Positions 10,707 through 21,660 of a DNA stretch of 64,000 bases are shown in pieces; the first letter of the stretch is position 1; each line of letters opens with the position of its first letter. This stretch comes from Phytophthora sp. 'mugwort' (lineage: Eukaryota > Oomycota > Peronosporomycetes > Peronosporales > Peronosporaceae), in contig JAUCEF010000013.1 of assembly GCA_033558025.1 (NCBI GenBank), positions 737,001-801,000 on the forward strand, read 5' to 3'. The position numbers and the translations under genes were made by a program. Below the pieces are notes generated by a model. The model saw nothing but the letters and a program-made list of their open reading frames with translations, had not been told where the DNA came from and searched no databases.

Positions 10707-11696
10707 ATGGGCAACTTCCTCGTGGCGTCTGTCTGCCGTGCGCACAACCGCTCTGAGGCTGTGTACGCGATCGTGAGGGCGCAGGTGGGTGTGCTATGGG
10801 GCCGCCAATGTCGCGGCTCGCCCCTGCAACGACGGTGTGCGGCGCAGCAGGCAGCACTGCTGCGCGCGCTGTCATCGAAGATGGCGCTAACCGCGGCGAT
10901 CATGAGCTGCTGGGCGGCGGCCGCCACGACCCGCGCTAGGGCCGCACTCGTCGCGTCGCTCGTGTTCATCGCCAAGAAGTTCGTTGCTAACGCGAATCCG
11001 CAGCTGGCGCTATCGCCGCCGGACTATGACGACGTGTTCGACGAGTTCAACGCTGTATTCGAGACGACGCCGCGACCCACGAAGACGCTCCGAGAGCTGC
11101 AGCTCAGCGCCAAGCTCGAGGCCGAAAGTCTGAGGGCAGAGATTAAGGCGCAGCAGGCGGAGGCTGGGCGGCGCGAGACGCCGGAAAACGGTGGGAACAA
11201 CGCAGCGGAGGACAACAACGACGAGACATCTTGCGCTACGGACGACACAGACCAGCTGAGCGACCTGGATAACGAGTACGAGCTGCTGCCCAAAGTTGAG
11301 GAGGACAGGGCATTCTATGCCGAGCTGGACGATAACCAGGTGGAGGGCGACGGCAGTCAGACTGAGGGCGAACGGCTGCTGCAGCTGGCCTCCAGTATCT
11401 CTGACACATCGATGCACGTCGAGGAGTTCATTCTTAGCGGCAAGCACGATAATTTTGACGTCATTACGAAGGATGTGGACAAGTACGCTGCAGAAGTCAG
11501 CGAGAGCGAGAAACGTTGCCTCGTACGCGTGCTGTTAGCGTTCTGTGCCTACAGTGAAGACTCGAACTACTCGAGCGATATGGTGCTGACAGCGCAGGAG
11601 TGTCTGCAAGTGTGGCAGGGCAACGAAGACCGCGCCTTCAAATCGCTTGCCGTACTATGTAACGACGTTCCGCGTCTGTGTGCCGCTCTTGAGTGA
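10707..11696 (+). CDS. Hypothetical acidic protein, 329 aa
   Basis: A single uninterrupted 329-codon frame from ATG 10707 with GC-rich third positions like the neighbouring genes, so probably real. Residues 1-100 are Ala/Arg/Cys-rich with a hydrophobic patch around 80-95 (LVASLVFIAKKF) that could be membrane-associated or amphipathic. A region of acidic and Gln/Glu-rich sequence (about 135-225) includes a likely coiled coil (LRELQLSAKLEAESLRAEIK). The C-terminal 100 residues look like an all-helical fold. No known family or catalytic motif was recognised. Its stop is 161 bp from the convergent YJU2B-like gene. Function unknown. Confidence 0.7.
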   Translation: MGNFLVASVCRAHNRSEAVYAIVRAQVGVLWGRQCRGSPLQRRCAAQQAALLRALSSKMALTAAIMSCWAAAATTRARAALVASLVFIAKKFVANANPQLALSPPDYDDVFDEFNAVFETTPRPTKTLRELQLSAKLEAESLRAEIKAQQAEAGRRETPENGGNNAAEDNNDETSCATDDTDQLSDLDNEYELLPKVEEDRAFYAELDDNQVEGDGSQTEGERLLQLASSISDTSMHVEEFILSGKHDNFDVITKDVDKYAAEVSESEKRCLVRVLLAFCAYSEDSNYSSDMVLTAQECLQVWQGNEDRAFKSLAVLCNDVPRLCAALE

Positions 11697-11857
11697 GCGA
11701 GCCTCTTTGTTTGCAGTGAAATCCCACACCTAACAAGTTTAGTTTATGAAAATATTAAATACATTTTGTCCCTTCCATTGGAAAGCATGTCCGGCGCGTT
11801 CAGCATGTTCGTCACCCAAACAAGAGCGTAAAAAATCAGAACGGAGTCCAAGCGAAC

Positions 11858-12751
11858 TCACTTCCGCGACGTAGCACCCGCTCGTTTGGCTGCCTTGAGT
11901 CGCTGTAGTTGAGAACCGAACGGGTCGCCAAAGTGCTGGAACGAGTCCACTTTCGCAGCAATACCCGGCGTTCTTAAGCCGCTGGAGTGTGCTTTCAACG
12001 TCTCTGCTGGCCGATGGCTCCGTTGCCGGTTGCGCTTCTGCGCGATGCCCTTAAACACGACCGTTCTGGACTCCAGCACGTCGTCCGGATGCACGTCCAG
12101 CAGCGGGATGCCGAGTCCCAGCCGCGTGGCCTCCTGCTCTCTGCTCTTGCGCAGCTTCTTCTTGCTCCTGAATTGCGCCCTTATCGCCGAATTGCTGGCA
12201 TAATCGTCCTTAAACTCGGCGTCTTGCAGCTCCATAAGGGCCTTGAGCCCGCGCGACCGTTTCTTTGCCGCTCGCTTGTCCTCGTTTTCGTGCTCCAGTC
12301 GAAGGAACGGGTCGTCCCGAAGCTTGGTGGATAGCTCGGGGTCGTTCAGGCGCTCTGTCTGCCTCTCCTCGACGCTCTCGGCCTGCGCTTTCTGCTTGAC
12401 GCCGCTCACCAGCTCGTAACCTCTGGCTTTGGGGTCCGTCCTGATCACCATCTCACCCCTGCAGCTGGCGCAGCTCATGCGGAACTCCCACACAGCGGAC
12501 GACAAGTAGCGACCTGCCTGCTTCTTGCGCGCGTTAAAACGCACACCCCGCCCGATGTGCGCGTCGCAGTGCGTGCACCAGACGCTGAAGGGCATCTCGA
12601 AGCGAACCACCAGGACGCCATCACTTACCAGCTGCTTGGCTCGCTTGCCCAGCGGGTGCGATCCGCGGAATGCGTTGAGCGAACCATACTCTGGCCGCCA
12701 GTCGGCCGGGTAGTAGTAGCCGTCCGCCTGCGCCGCTGCCAAGGACGACAT
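11858..12751 (-). CDS. YJU2B/CCDC130-like splicing factor (CWC16 family)
   Basis: Intact single-exon gene, 297 aa. The N-terminus (GYYYPADWRPEYGSLNAFRG, then HPLGKRA) and the two zinc-binding CxxC pairs (WCTHC at about 59 and SCASC at about 95, with GRGVRFNARKKQAG between) are the hallmarks of the CWC16 family. The HPLGKRA version matches the CCDC130/YJU2B branch rather than YJU2 itself. Family members act in the catalytic spliceosome. The C-terminal half is charged and probably disordered, ending in a basic Lys/Arg-rich tail. It is divergently transcribed from the gene starting at 12856 with about 104 bp between start codons, and convergent with the hypothetical gene ending at 11696. Function follows from family membership. 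Confidence 0.92.
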   Translation of the reverse strand: MSSLAAAQADGYYYPADWRPEYGSLNAFRGSHPLGKRAKQLVSDGVLVVRFEMPFSVWCTHCDAHIGRGVRFNARKKQAGRYLSSAVWEFRMSCASCRGEMVIRTDPKARGYELVSGVKQKAQAESVEERQTERLNDPELSTKLRDDPFLRLEHENEDKRAAKKRSRGLKALMELQDAEFKDDYASNSAIRAQFRSKKKLRKSREQEATRLGLGIPLLDVHPDDVLESRTVVFKGIAQKRNRQRSHRPAETLKAHSSGLRTPGIAAKVDSFQHFGDPFGSQLQRLKAAKRAGATSRK

Positions 12752-12855
12752 CCGAGAATAAGTTGACGTTTATATGGAACAGATCGTGTGTGCACCACAT
12801 CATTTGCATAAACTGAAAATATTAAAGAGCCCAAATCGAGCACATATTCGCCCCC
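12752..12855. promoter_or_regulatory. Shared divergent promoter region
   Basis: Only 104 bp separate the start codons of the YJU2B-like gene (minus) and the acidic coiled gene (plus), so both promoters must lie here or within transcribed sequence. An AT-richer core (ATTTGCATAAACTGAAAATA at about 12801) sits near the middle. No specific factor site can be named with confidence. Confidence 0.55.
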
Positions 12856-14582
12856 ATGACGCGCCGAGGCCCCAAGACCACGACGCACATCCATCGCGAC
12901 GCCAAGGCGACCGGCGCCAAGGCAGACCTGCTGCTGCACCGCCACCGCCTGTTACGACGCTCGTCAGGATTCATGCTGGCGCGAAAATATCGGTGAGAGG
13001 CGTTGTCCCTCCCAATAATGATTAATGTTGCTCCACTCTGCACTGACCACTCTCCCCGTGTTGGAATATTCTCTCGCAGCAACCCATGGCCGACCGAGAG
13101 CGACTTCGCGCGCGAGCTCAGCAGCCGCTTTATGCCCCGAGAAGATCGCGCTGGCAGTGGGGGATCAGCAGCCGCAGCCGCTGCAGCAGCAGCGCCGGCG
13201 ACCTCCACGGGCTCCACCAGCAGCAACAACAGCGTGGTGGGTCTCAACGGTCCCAAAGGCTACACGCGCGAAGAACTTATTAATTTCTGGAGGGAACTCT
13301 CGCTCGTAGCCAAGCGGCGATTGCTGCGGATCCGCCGCGAGACCTACTTGACAGCGTTGGACCAGTTCCTTGTTGGCCAGAATTTGTGCTGCGAGTGTCA
13401 CGACAACGTCATTGCAGAGTGGGAAGACCACGAGCGAAAGCGCTCGGGAAGTCGCTCTCTTCAGGACGTTTTCAGTGTTTTCCCGCCGTTTTTGGACGAT
13501 GAAGAGGGTGATGAAGACGACGAGGAGGACGAGGATGATGAAGAAGACGACGACGAAGAGGACGAAGATGACGATGCAGACGAGCTGGAAGACGAGTCGG
13601 ATGAAGATATGCTTGCCACAGAGGATATGGTGCTAGAGGAGGAAGAACTGGTGTTTAAATATGAGCTGGAGCGTGAAGGACGACGGGGTGCTGGTGGTAA
13701 GGGCGGCGGCATGCTATCGGAGGAGTACTTGGCAGCATTGGAAGTGGGCAAACGGCAGGAAGACGAGCTGTTGCGACTTATTCAAAAAGAGGAACGCTAT
13801 ATCATTATTCGGGAGGATCACACGGACTTCATCATGGATCTGATTCGCTGTGGCGAACAGTTCAGCTATGTGTCACCGTTCCGGTCCGGTTTTGACAACG
13901 ATGACAGCGATGACAGCGAAGATGATGACGACGTCGATGACACCTGTCCTGGCGCAAATACGTCCCATCTGGCACAGGAATATTTGCTGGAAGTGCTCGC
14001 CATCAAGTTTAGAGAACAGGTATGCTTCAGGCTCGCTGAATTGCCCATTTAGAACGACTCTGGTGCTAACTCGTGATGTGTTAACTTGCTCTTTTTGGTG
14101 GACGACAGCTGGAAGACGCATACCAAGACGCATTGCAGCACTCGCTCGCGATTCAGGCTGAACTGCTTCGAGATGAGCTCGCAGACCTCAAGGCAAGTAG
14201 TGAGAAACCCTCCAGCAGTAGCCGGAAGAAGAAAAACAAAAAGGAGAAGAAGCGCCGCAAAAAAGAAGCCGCAGCGCAGCGGGCAACGGAGAAGGTAAGT
14301 CCTCGAGATACACGTACTCGGTCACGGACGTCCACATTCCCAAAGCGCAAGCCCACAGCATCGGAGTCAGAAAAGCAGCAGCCTGTATTGACACTGACAG
14401 ACGGGAGCGGTGACTCGGAAACGGAGGTGCGCGACTTAGAGGAAGACGAGATCGACCGTGAGGTGGAGCAGTTCCGTCTGCTGCTGGAGAAGATCAACGC
14501 CGAAAGTGCCCAGCGTTCCCGAAAGAAGTTGGTGCTGCCTCCGGGCTCGTTCGCCCACTTGACCTCCATGACCGTCTCGTAA
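12856..14582 (+). CDS. Acidic coiled protein, NST1/FAM193- or GGNBP2-like (tentative)
   Basis: Three exons: 12856-12992, 13080-14019, 14109-14582; 516 aa. ATG 12856 is chosen because exon 1 (MTRRGPKTTTHIHRDAK) joins exon 2 (NPWPTESDFAREL) through a GTGAGA donor at 12993 and CTCGCAG acceptor at 13077-13079; the in-frame ATG at 13003 lies inside this intron. A conserved-looking block (ELINFWRELSLVAKRRLLRI, later CCECHDN) recalls the EFWxxLxxxxRxxLLxI plus CxxC unit of GGNBP2-like and NST1/FAM193 proteins. An uninterrupted Asp/Glu tract follows (about 13495-13620), then helices, a second acidic patch (13890-13950), a Lys/Arg-rich segment and a C-terminal coiled coil. A GTAAGT at 14294 could be an extra donor. 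Probably nuclear; the assignment is weak but the gene is solid. Confidence 0.8.
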
Positions 14583-14855
14583 GAAGCGAGCGACTACCAC
14601 CTCACACTGCTGCGTTACGAAGATTTACGATCCAATCTCCACACTAAAACAGCTGCAGAGCGCGATTAATCTTCCCCTAATCTTATCTTTCGGGTGTTCT
14701 AAAATGTTGCACTTGAAGTGCTTGGCGCCAACTGAGCCAACTCGGCAGCAGCCCCCGCCAAAACTTGGTCTTTTTCTGTCCGTGTGATCTTCACTCTGAC
14801 TGCAGGTCTGTGGTCGCGGTCACCAGTCGGCAATTTGAAGTGAAGCGCGCAACCG

Positions 14856-17800
14856 ATGGCGAAGCTGCGCTCTCAGCGGTCGGTAACGGAGCCCGAGGGC
14901 TCAGACAGTTGTGCGGTCTGCAAGGAGCAGTTACAACGCGTGACGGTGAGCTGCTCGGTCTGCTCGAAGATCTTCCACTTGGGCTGCCTCACGCCCCCGC
15001 TGCATCGCCGGCCTCAGCTGGTGGACACATGGCAGTGCTCGGACTGCAAGGGCGGAGAGGGAAAGAAGAAGGAATCTGTGGTCAATGGGAAGAGGAAGAG
15101 GAGGGAGGTTGCGATGAAAGAAGAAGAGGAGGAGGACGATGAACAGCCAGTTCTTAAGAGACGCCGCATGTCGACGAGGGCCACGCGGAAGGACGAAGAG
15201 GAAGACTCGGCAGAGAAGCCTGTTGCCAAGACAACTCCGAAGCGTCAGAACGGGAAAGCTGCCATGAAGAAGAAGGCAAAGCCACTAAGGCTCCGAGCGG
15301 ATGGTCCAACGCCTCGCCGCGCTGCGTCTCAACAGGAGGTAGTTGCGTTAAGTGATGATGACGATGATGAAGACGATGACGGTGATAGTGATTTTGTTGG
15401 AGAGAGCGTGTCTGAGGAAGAGCAGGAGGACGAGGACGACGAGAGTGACTTTGTATCATCGAGTGATGAAGAAGATCGGAAGCCGGTGAGGAGACGCCCA
15501 ATCACGAAAAAGTCTCCAGCAAAGCAGAAGATCGGAGCGAATCGCCGTGGGAAGCAACCGGCGACACCGACGGATGTCTCTCTCCACGTATCGACAACCC
15601 ACGGTGTACATTCTAGCGACGCTGACTCATTGGCCATTGAAATTGTTGGCGAGAGCGAGAGTTCGGACGATGAGGACCTGTATGAAGGACCCCACTACTT
15701 CATTGAATACGGAGCCAATAGCAGAGCGAAGGTAGATCACTCCTAGCGCGTTGCCGTTGTGGTTTTTACGAATCTAACGCGCTGTACCCGTGTTTTTAAT
15801 GCAGTGCAAGAGCTGCGAACGGAAGCTCATTGCCATGCAACTCCGTGTAGGCATTAACATTCGCCACTCAATATTCGGCGGCTCTACATATTACAAGGTA
15901 CGTGTGCATATTTGACTTGCACCCTCTTAGACAAGAGCACTCGTTTAATGTGATCTTGTTTTGTGGCTGAGTAGCACCTGGAGTGCACTGCAATCGGATT
16001 GAAGGCTGGACTAGACGCCAATCAAGCCAAAGAAGAGCAAGAAGCCGAAGATGTGGGCAATAAACCTGCAAAGAAGAAGAAGAAAAGGGACGACCCGATT
16101 GAAGGACTGTCGAAGCTCAGTGCTTCAGATCAGAAGCGTGTTCGTGAATATATGGAGAAGAACGACGTGGACGGCGTGATTGATGAGCGTCTTCCGCTCA
16201 CAGACAATCACTTTATCAAGAAGGACCGTGCACCGGAGAAGCAACCGTCAAAGTATCTGACTGCTACCCTTCTTCCGTACCAGCTAGAAGCTTTGGCTTG
16301 GATGGTGGCGCAGGAGGAAAGTGATTACAAAGGAGGCATTCTTGCGGATGAAATGGGTATGGGGAAGACTATTCAGGCCATATCGCTCATGCTCGAAAAC
16401 ATCCGTGAGAAGGGACCGGCAACAAACGGAAAGGCTGCTAAAGGCCGAGACCGGTCGACAGTGTTCGGCGGTACACTCGTTGTTTGCCCTCTTGTTGCCG
16501 TCATGCAGTGGAAGAGCGAGATCGAGCGGTTCGTGGAGCCTGGTCATCTTTCCGTGTATATTCACCACGGTCCCAAACGTTTGGATTCGGTGGAGAAAAT
16601 TGCTTCATACGACATCGTGCTGACAACTTACTCCATTATCGAAAGTGAGATTCGAAAAACGCTTGGCTGGGCGAAAGTCGAGTGCAAGAACTGTGGGAAA
16701 AAGTATCTACCAGATAAGCTGGCGACACACAACAAATATTTTTGCGGACGATTCGCCAAGAAAACAGCGTTGCAGGATAAACAGCAGAAGAAGAAACCCA
16801 GAAAGAAAGCTGCTGGCGAGAGCAGTGAAGAGGAGGAGGACGATGAACCGAAGAAACCAGCTCAGAAACCTAAAGGGCGACCGAATCCACGTGCGAAGAA
16901 GAACGACCACGATAAGAAAGACACGCTACAGAAAACAAAAGGCAAGTCACCTCTTCATCAGATTCAGTGGACGCGGATCGTTTTAGACGAAGCGCACTAT
17001 ATCAAGGACCGGAATTGCAATACCGCGCGTGGTGTCTTCGAGCTGAAGTCTACGTACAAGTGGTGCCTGTCGGGTGAGTTGTGTGTTACAGGGGATGTTA
17101 ACTTATCTGCATGTAGTGTCTAACCGGAATGCACAATTTTTTTTTTTTTCATACGCAGGCACACCTCTGCAGAACCGTATCGGTGAGCTGCTCTCTCTCG
17201 TTCGGTTCCTCCAAGTGAAAAAATACGCGTTTTATCACTGCAACCTGTGTCCCTGTCAAATGCTGAACTACAAGTACGTGTGATAGACTTTACTATCAAT
17301 TTTTGATTTGTCTCTAACTCTGCTGCTCCATCAGTTTTCCAGATAAAAAGTGTGCGCAGTGCAGCCATAACGCCATCCAGCACTACTCGTACTTCAACAA
17401 GAAGATCGTCATTCCAATTCAGGCATACGGCTACGTTGCTGAAGGTAAACTTGCAATGCAAAGGTTGCAGAATGACGTTCTTCAGCACGTAAGTACCCTT
17501 CTGGCCTGATTATCCGAAGGATATCCAAGTCACTTAACATCGTTCATGCGCAGATATTACTACGCCGTACGAAGGAAGGCCGCGCAGACGACATTTCGCT
17601 CCCCCCTAAGCTCGTGCGTATTCGAAAGGATCGGCTTGACGAGCGTGAAAACGATTTTTACGAGGCGATCTACACCCAGAGCCAAGCGCAGTTCAACACC
17701 TACGTGTCGGCGGGGACGCTGTTGAACAACTATGCCCACATCTTCGACCTCCTTATACGTCTTCGCCAGGCGGTGGACCACCCATACCTCGTCATTTATT

Positions 17801-18811
17801 CCAAGTCGAACCCGGCGCTTCAACTCCCGAGTTCAGCCGCACCATTGGTGGAAGAACAGCCTTTTGGTACAAGCGGAAGCAGCAGCCCCGAAGACGAGCG
17901 ATCCTGTACAATCTGTCACGAATACGTGGAAGACGGTGTCGCCGCAAAATGTGGGCACGAATTCTGCCGCGAGTGTGTGAAAGAGTTCATCGAGTCGCTT
18001 CCGGCTGGCGGGGAGGCGACATGCCCAACGTGCTCAAAGCCACTAACAGTCGATCTTTCTCCGCCAGTTGAAGAAGTAGGCAACAATGGCGATTCCACCG
18101 AGGTGACCAGTGTGTCGAGCTGTCGCTCGCCTAAGGCTGCGAACCTGTCCAGCTTTCATCGGAGCAGTATTCTCCATAGGATATCCGACATTCACTCTTT
18201 CCAATCAAGCACCAAGGTTGAAGCGCTTATGCAGGAACTGGAGCTCATGCGCATTCGCGACCCATCCGGAAAGGCCATTATCTTCTCCCAGTTTGTCAAC
18301 ATGCTTGATATTATTCAGCATCGATTGCAGCTCGGTGGAGTCAAATGCGTGAAACTATCGGGCAACATGAGCATGAGCGTGCGAGACAGAACCATCAAAG
18401 CCTTCCGTGATGATCCAACGGTGACGGCATTTTTGATCAGTCTCAAGGCTGGGGGCGTCGCACTCAATCTGACGGTTGCGTCACAGTAAGTTGAATCGCT
18501 TTGCCCTTGCCGGTCGACCTGATGACTAACTCTTATATATGTTACTGTAAATGTTTTCGTGCTGCAGCATTTTCTTAATGGACCCGTGGTGGAACCCTGC
18601 AGCTGAAAACCAGGCTATCGATCGAACTCATCGCTTGGGCCAGTTCAAGCCGATCCAGGCCACTCGCTTCATCATTGCTGGCACCGTTGAGGAACGCATC
18701 CTGAAGCTTCAAGAGAAGAAGCGACTTATCTTCGAAGGAACCGTTGGGGCCAACGTGAGCGCTATCTGTCGTCTCACTGAGGAAGACCTAAGGTTCCTCT
18801 TCGCGGCATGA
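14856..18811 (+). CDS. RAD16-like SNF2 ATPase/RING protein with PHD and PARP-type zinc fingers
   Basis: Seven exons (14856-15731, 15805-15897, 15975-17073, 17159-17273, 17335-17488, 17554-18485, 18568-18811), 1170 aa, frames continuous. An N-terminal PHD finger (about 18-64; CAVC, CSVC, FHLGC, CSDC) is followed by a long acidic/basic linker. A PARP-type zinc finger spans exons 1-3 (about 285-335; [25 protein letters not shown]). The SNF2 ATPase has [10 protein letters not shown] (about 450) and LDEAHYIKD (about 655), with a RAD16-type zinc insert ([16 protein letters not shown]) between. A C3HC4 RING (about 897-942; [21 protein letters not shown]) and the helicase C domain ([31 protein letters not shown]) complete it. 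RAD16 acts in global-genome nucleotide excision repair as a DNA translocase and ubiquitin ligase. The two N-terminal fingers are additions not in yeast RAD16. No truncation seen. Confidence 0.93.
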
Positions 18812-19082
18812 GCTGAGCTACTTCGTGGGGGCCTGTGCATTCTCCTTGCTCCTCATATGCTGTTCACAATGCTAGTTGCTGTATTTGCGAGCGAATTATC
18901 GAACTAAGCCAACTAATCAAAGTACACAGTGAGCAGGTATCAAAACCCAGCAAGCCAAAAAGTAAACAAGAGTACACAAGCGCTCAACAAAATAATACGA
19001 AAGCAGGCAGGGAGTTGAGTCGCCAAGCTGGAAGGACAGGACACTCTGCTCTGGCTTCTGCTAGTGTTGCATCGCCAATGCC

Positions 19083-21660
19083 TCAATGCGTGTAATCCAG
19101 CGCATTCGACGGCATCCCTGCCACCCCATACAAAAACGGCGACGCCAATTGGGGGTCGTTCTGCTCGTACGATGGCATGTACTGTAGCGGCAGTGCCTGC
19201 ATTCCAAAGTGGAGCCCATTGGCTGTCGGGAGAGGAGGCATGGCACGGTGAGGCATCCCCAGAAGCTGCTGAGGGTAAACGGCAAGCGAATGCTGTTGCT
19301 GCATATGCTGCAGCTGCTGCTGGGATGGCTGCTGCGAATACATTCGATGGGCTACGTAACTGCCATATTCATCCGCGCCAAACGACTGTGAGTGCACTGA
19401 CTGTTTTTTGTGAACAACCTGCTTGGGGGCCGGGAACGGCTCCGGTTTGCCGCGATTCGGACCGGAACTACCGAAGACCAGCGGGCGATAAGACTCGTGC
19501 TTTTCAAGCAAACTCGAATTCTGAAATCGCGCGATCATCGCTAGTTTGCCCTGTAAGCGCGCATACGAAATGGCGCAGACCTTCTCGCTGTTAAAATTGG
19601 TCCACTTTTGGCCGTCAAACTCCTTGTGGAACGCTTCAATGCGCGCTGCCTCAATGAAGTTGATGAAGGCGTAACCCATGTTACACTTGTTCTTGAAGTC
19701 GATGGGCAGGTAGAAGAAGTCGTAGTTGCCACGGTGGTTGCGATTAATCTCCGCAAGCAGCATCTGCTGTGTGTACTTGTTCGGAATGTTGCGGATCATC
19801 AACGTTGTCCGTTTATCCTCGCCCGACGCAACCTTTTGAATCAACAAGCTGAATTCGCCTGTACCCCGATCGTTCCGCCCAGTCGTAGAGCGTCCTGTAG
19901 AGCTACCGCCGTGAGGACCAACGTGGCTACTAGTGGACACAACACTTGTTCGGAAAAAATGGTCGTTGCTGCTGTAGCTGCTTCTCATCGGGGTAAACTT
20001 AGTCTGAATTCGCTGTCGTCCTCGAAAGTCGTAGTAAGATTGCTGTTGTTGGTCTGCAGTGGAAGGAGATATCTGGTTGTTGGAAGGCTGCAATTGATGA
20101 ACACCCTGAAACGACGAATATCCATTTGCTCGACTCGACAACGTGCCGATGCTGTTGGACGACGGGCACGAGAACCCGTTAGAATACACCGAAGGCTCGC
20201 CAAAGTTACTGGATGACAGAGAACCACCAAGATACGAAGAGGACGAGTTGCTCCTGACCCGGGGCGTTGGTCTCGCCCAGATCTGCTGCTCCTCCTGAGG
20301 CATCAGCACGGGGGAAGTGAGCTCTCCTGCTCCAGGATACGTGGCCGAAGTAGCTGATGCCATCGGACTGTTATTCCCAGCACCTTCTAGGAAGGACGCG
20401 TTGAGCGATGACGCGACAGACGACGTGGGGGATGTCAGAAGCGACGTGCTACTTGACGAAAAGCTTTTGGGGCGAGTCCTAGCGACTCGCGGGTGTGTGG
20501 CCATCGCTCGATGCAGGCACTCCTGGAAGTGCTTAAGCTTGGAAACATCCAGAGTCGGTGGCGTTGTGCGTGCCACAGACAGGGGGCCGGTCGTGTGGAA
20601 TGCACGTGGTAGGCCGTTAAGTGCGGCCGGCAACGCACGTGAGTCACTATACTCGACGATATACTTGGCGACTTGTGCGTCAGGCTGTAAGATACTCGCC
20701 ACTTGGCCAAAGCACGTGCAGACCTGGCGCAGTTCGGCAGCCGTTACAGGCGATCCACTGAGCGCGAAACGCACTAACAGCGTGGCCGAGTTGACGTCGT
20801 CCGGCAGCTCATAAGGCAGACAGAAGCTGATGATGTCTGCGTCAGCGCGCCAGCGGTCAACAGCAGCCACGGCACTCGTAAGATCGAAGAAGGTACAGAA
20901 GAGCAGCCCACCCGCAGTCAGCTCGCGACGCGTGCTAGCCACACTCCCAAAGTTCTGCACATGACACACACACCAGCAACAACAATAACAACAACCCGTC
21001 AGTTAATGACCGACAACGCTGCAACCCTATCGACAACCGACGTACGTTGAGCCGGTCCACGGCGCGACGCACGTCCAGCGCGTCCCAAGCGCCGGCACCA
21101 CAGCGCACGACCACGTGGCGTGAGGCAAAGTCCGTCCTCATGGCGTCCCAGAGTTCCCCGAGCTCGCTTACTTCTCCCTGCGCTCGCCAGCGCTCGGCGT
21201 CGGCAAGCGCCGCGTAGTCCGAGAAGCTGCGCGGTCGTCTCTCTGTGGCTCGCATGATCGTCGTTGTAGCGGATGAGTCGACGCTGCTCTCTTCATCCGT
21301 GGCGAACGTGAGCGCGCGCAGTGACTGCGCCAACGCGTCATCGAAGCCCCAGAGCTCGTCACGGGTCAGCGTCTGCGATGAGCGCCGCAGCTCCTCAGCC
21401 GCGGGCGAGTTGGGCGCCGAGGCTGTGGTCGGGGACTCGTATCCCTCTGTATCTTGGGCGTCCTCTGCCTGGCGGTAGAAGCGGAAACGACCCGTGGTCA
21501 AGTGCAGGCTGCTGCGATGGCGCACACGAGAGCAGGAGACGCACAGGTCGAGCCGACAGGCCTCGCAACGCAGCGCGGCGGCCGCGGTCCCGCACACGTC
21601 GCAGGCGCCGGGAGAGTGATGGTCTTTACCGTCGACGTCGCTCTGGGGGTGCGCCACCAT
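19083..21660 (-). CDS. Mei2-like RNA-binding protein with N-terminal B-box
   Basis: Two exons (21660-21046, 20954-19083), 828 aa. Exon 1 has a B-box-like zinc finger (CDVCGTAAAALRCEACRLDL, then CVSCSRVRH). Across the intron lie one or two degenerate RRMs (about 195-340; LLFCTFFDLTSAVAAVDRW, TLLVRFAL, ASILQPDAQVAKYIVEY). A long Ser/Asn/Gln-rich linker leads to the C-terminal Mei2-type RRM (about 584-700; TTLMIRNIPNKYTQQMLL, YDFFYLPIDFKNKCNMGYAF, KVCAISYARLQGK), which is diagnostic. The tail is Gln/His-rich. Mei2 proteins bind RNA and control meiosis in yeast and development in plants; the role here is inferred. Start 21660 has a strong context (CCGCCATGG), but the frame extends to a Met at 21726, 22 residues upstream. 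Convergent with the RAD16-like gene. Confidence 0.9.

Noticed and set aside
13461..13751. Minus-strand poly-Ser frame
   Set aside because: Complement of the Asp/Glu codon tract of the acidic protein.
13003..14052. Plus-strand frame starting at ATG 13003
   Set aside because: The first 77 bases are an intron; the upstream exon from 12856 joins in frame with good splice signals.
14294..14350. Possible extra intron (GTAAGT) in the acidic protein
   Set aside because: The frame stays open through it and no convincing acceptor with matching frame was found.
18835..19095. Small plus-strand frame after the RAD16-like gene
   Set aside because: It lies in the 3' flanks between convergent genes, with no motif.
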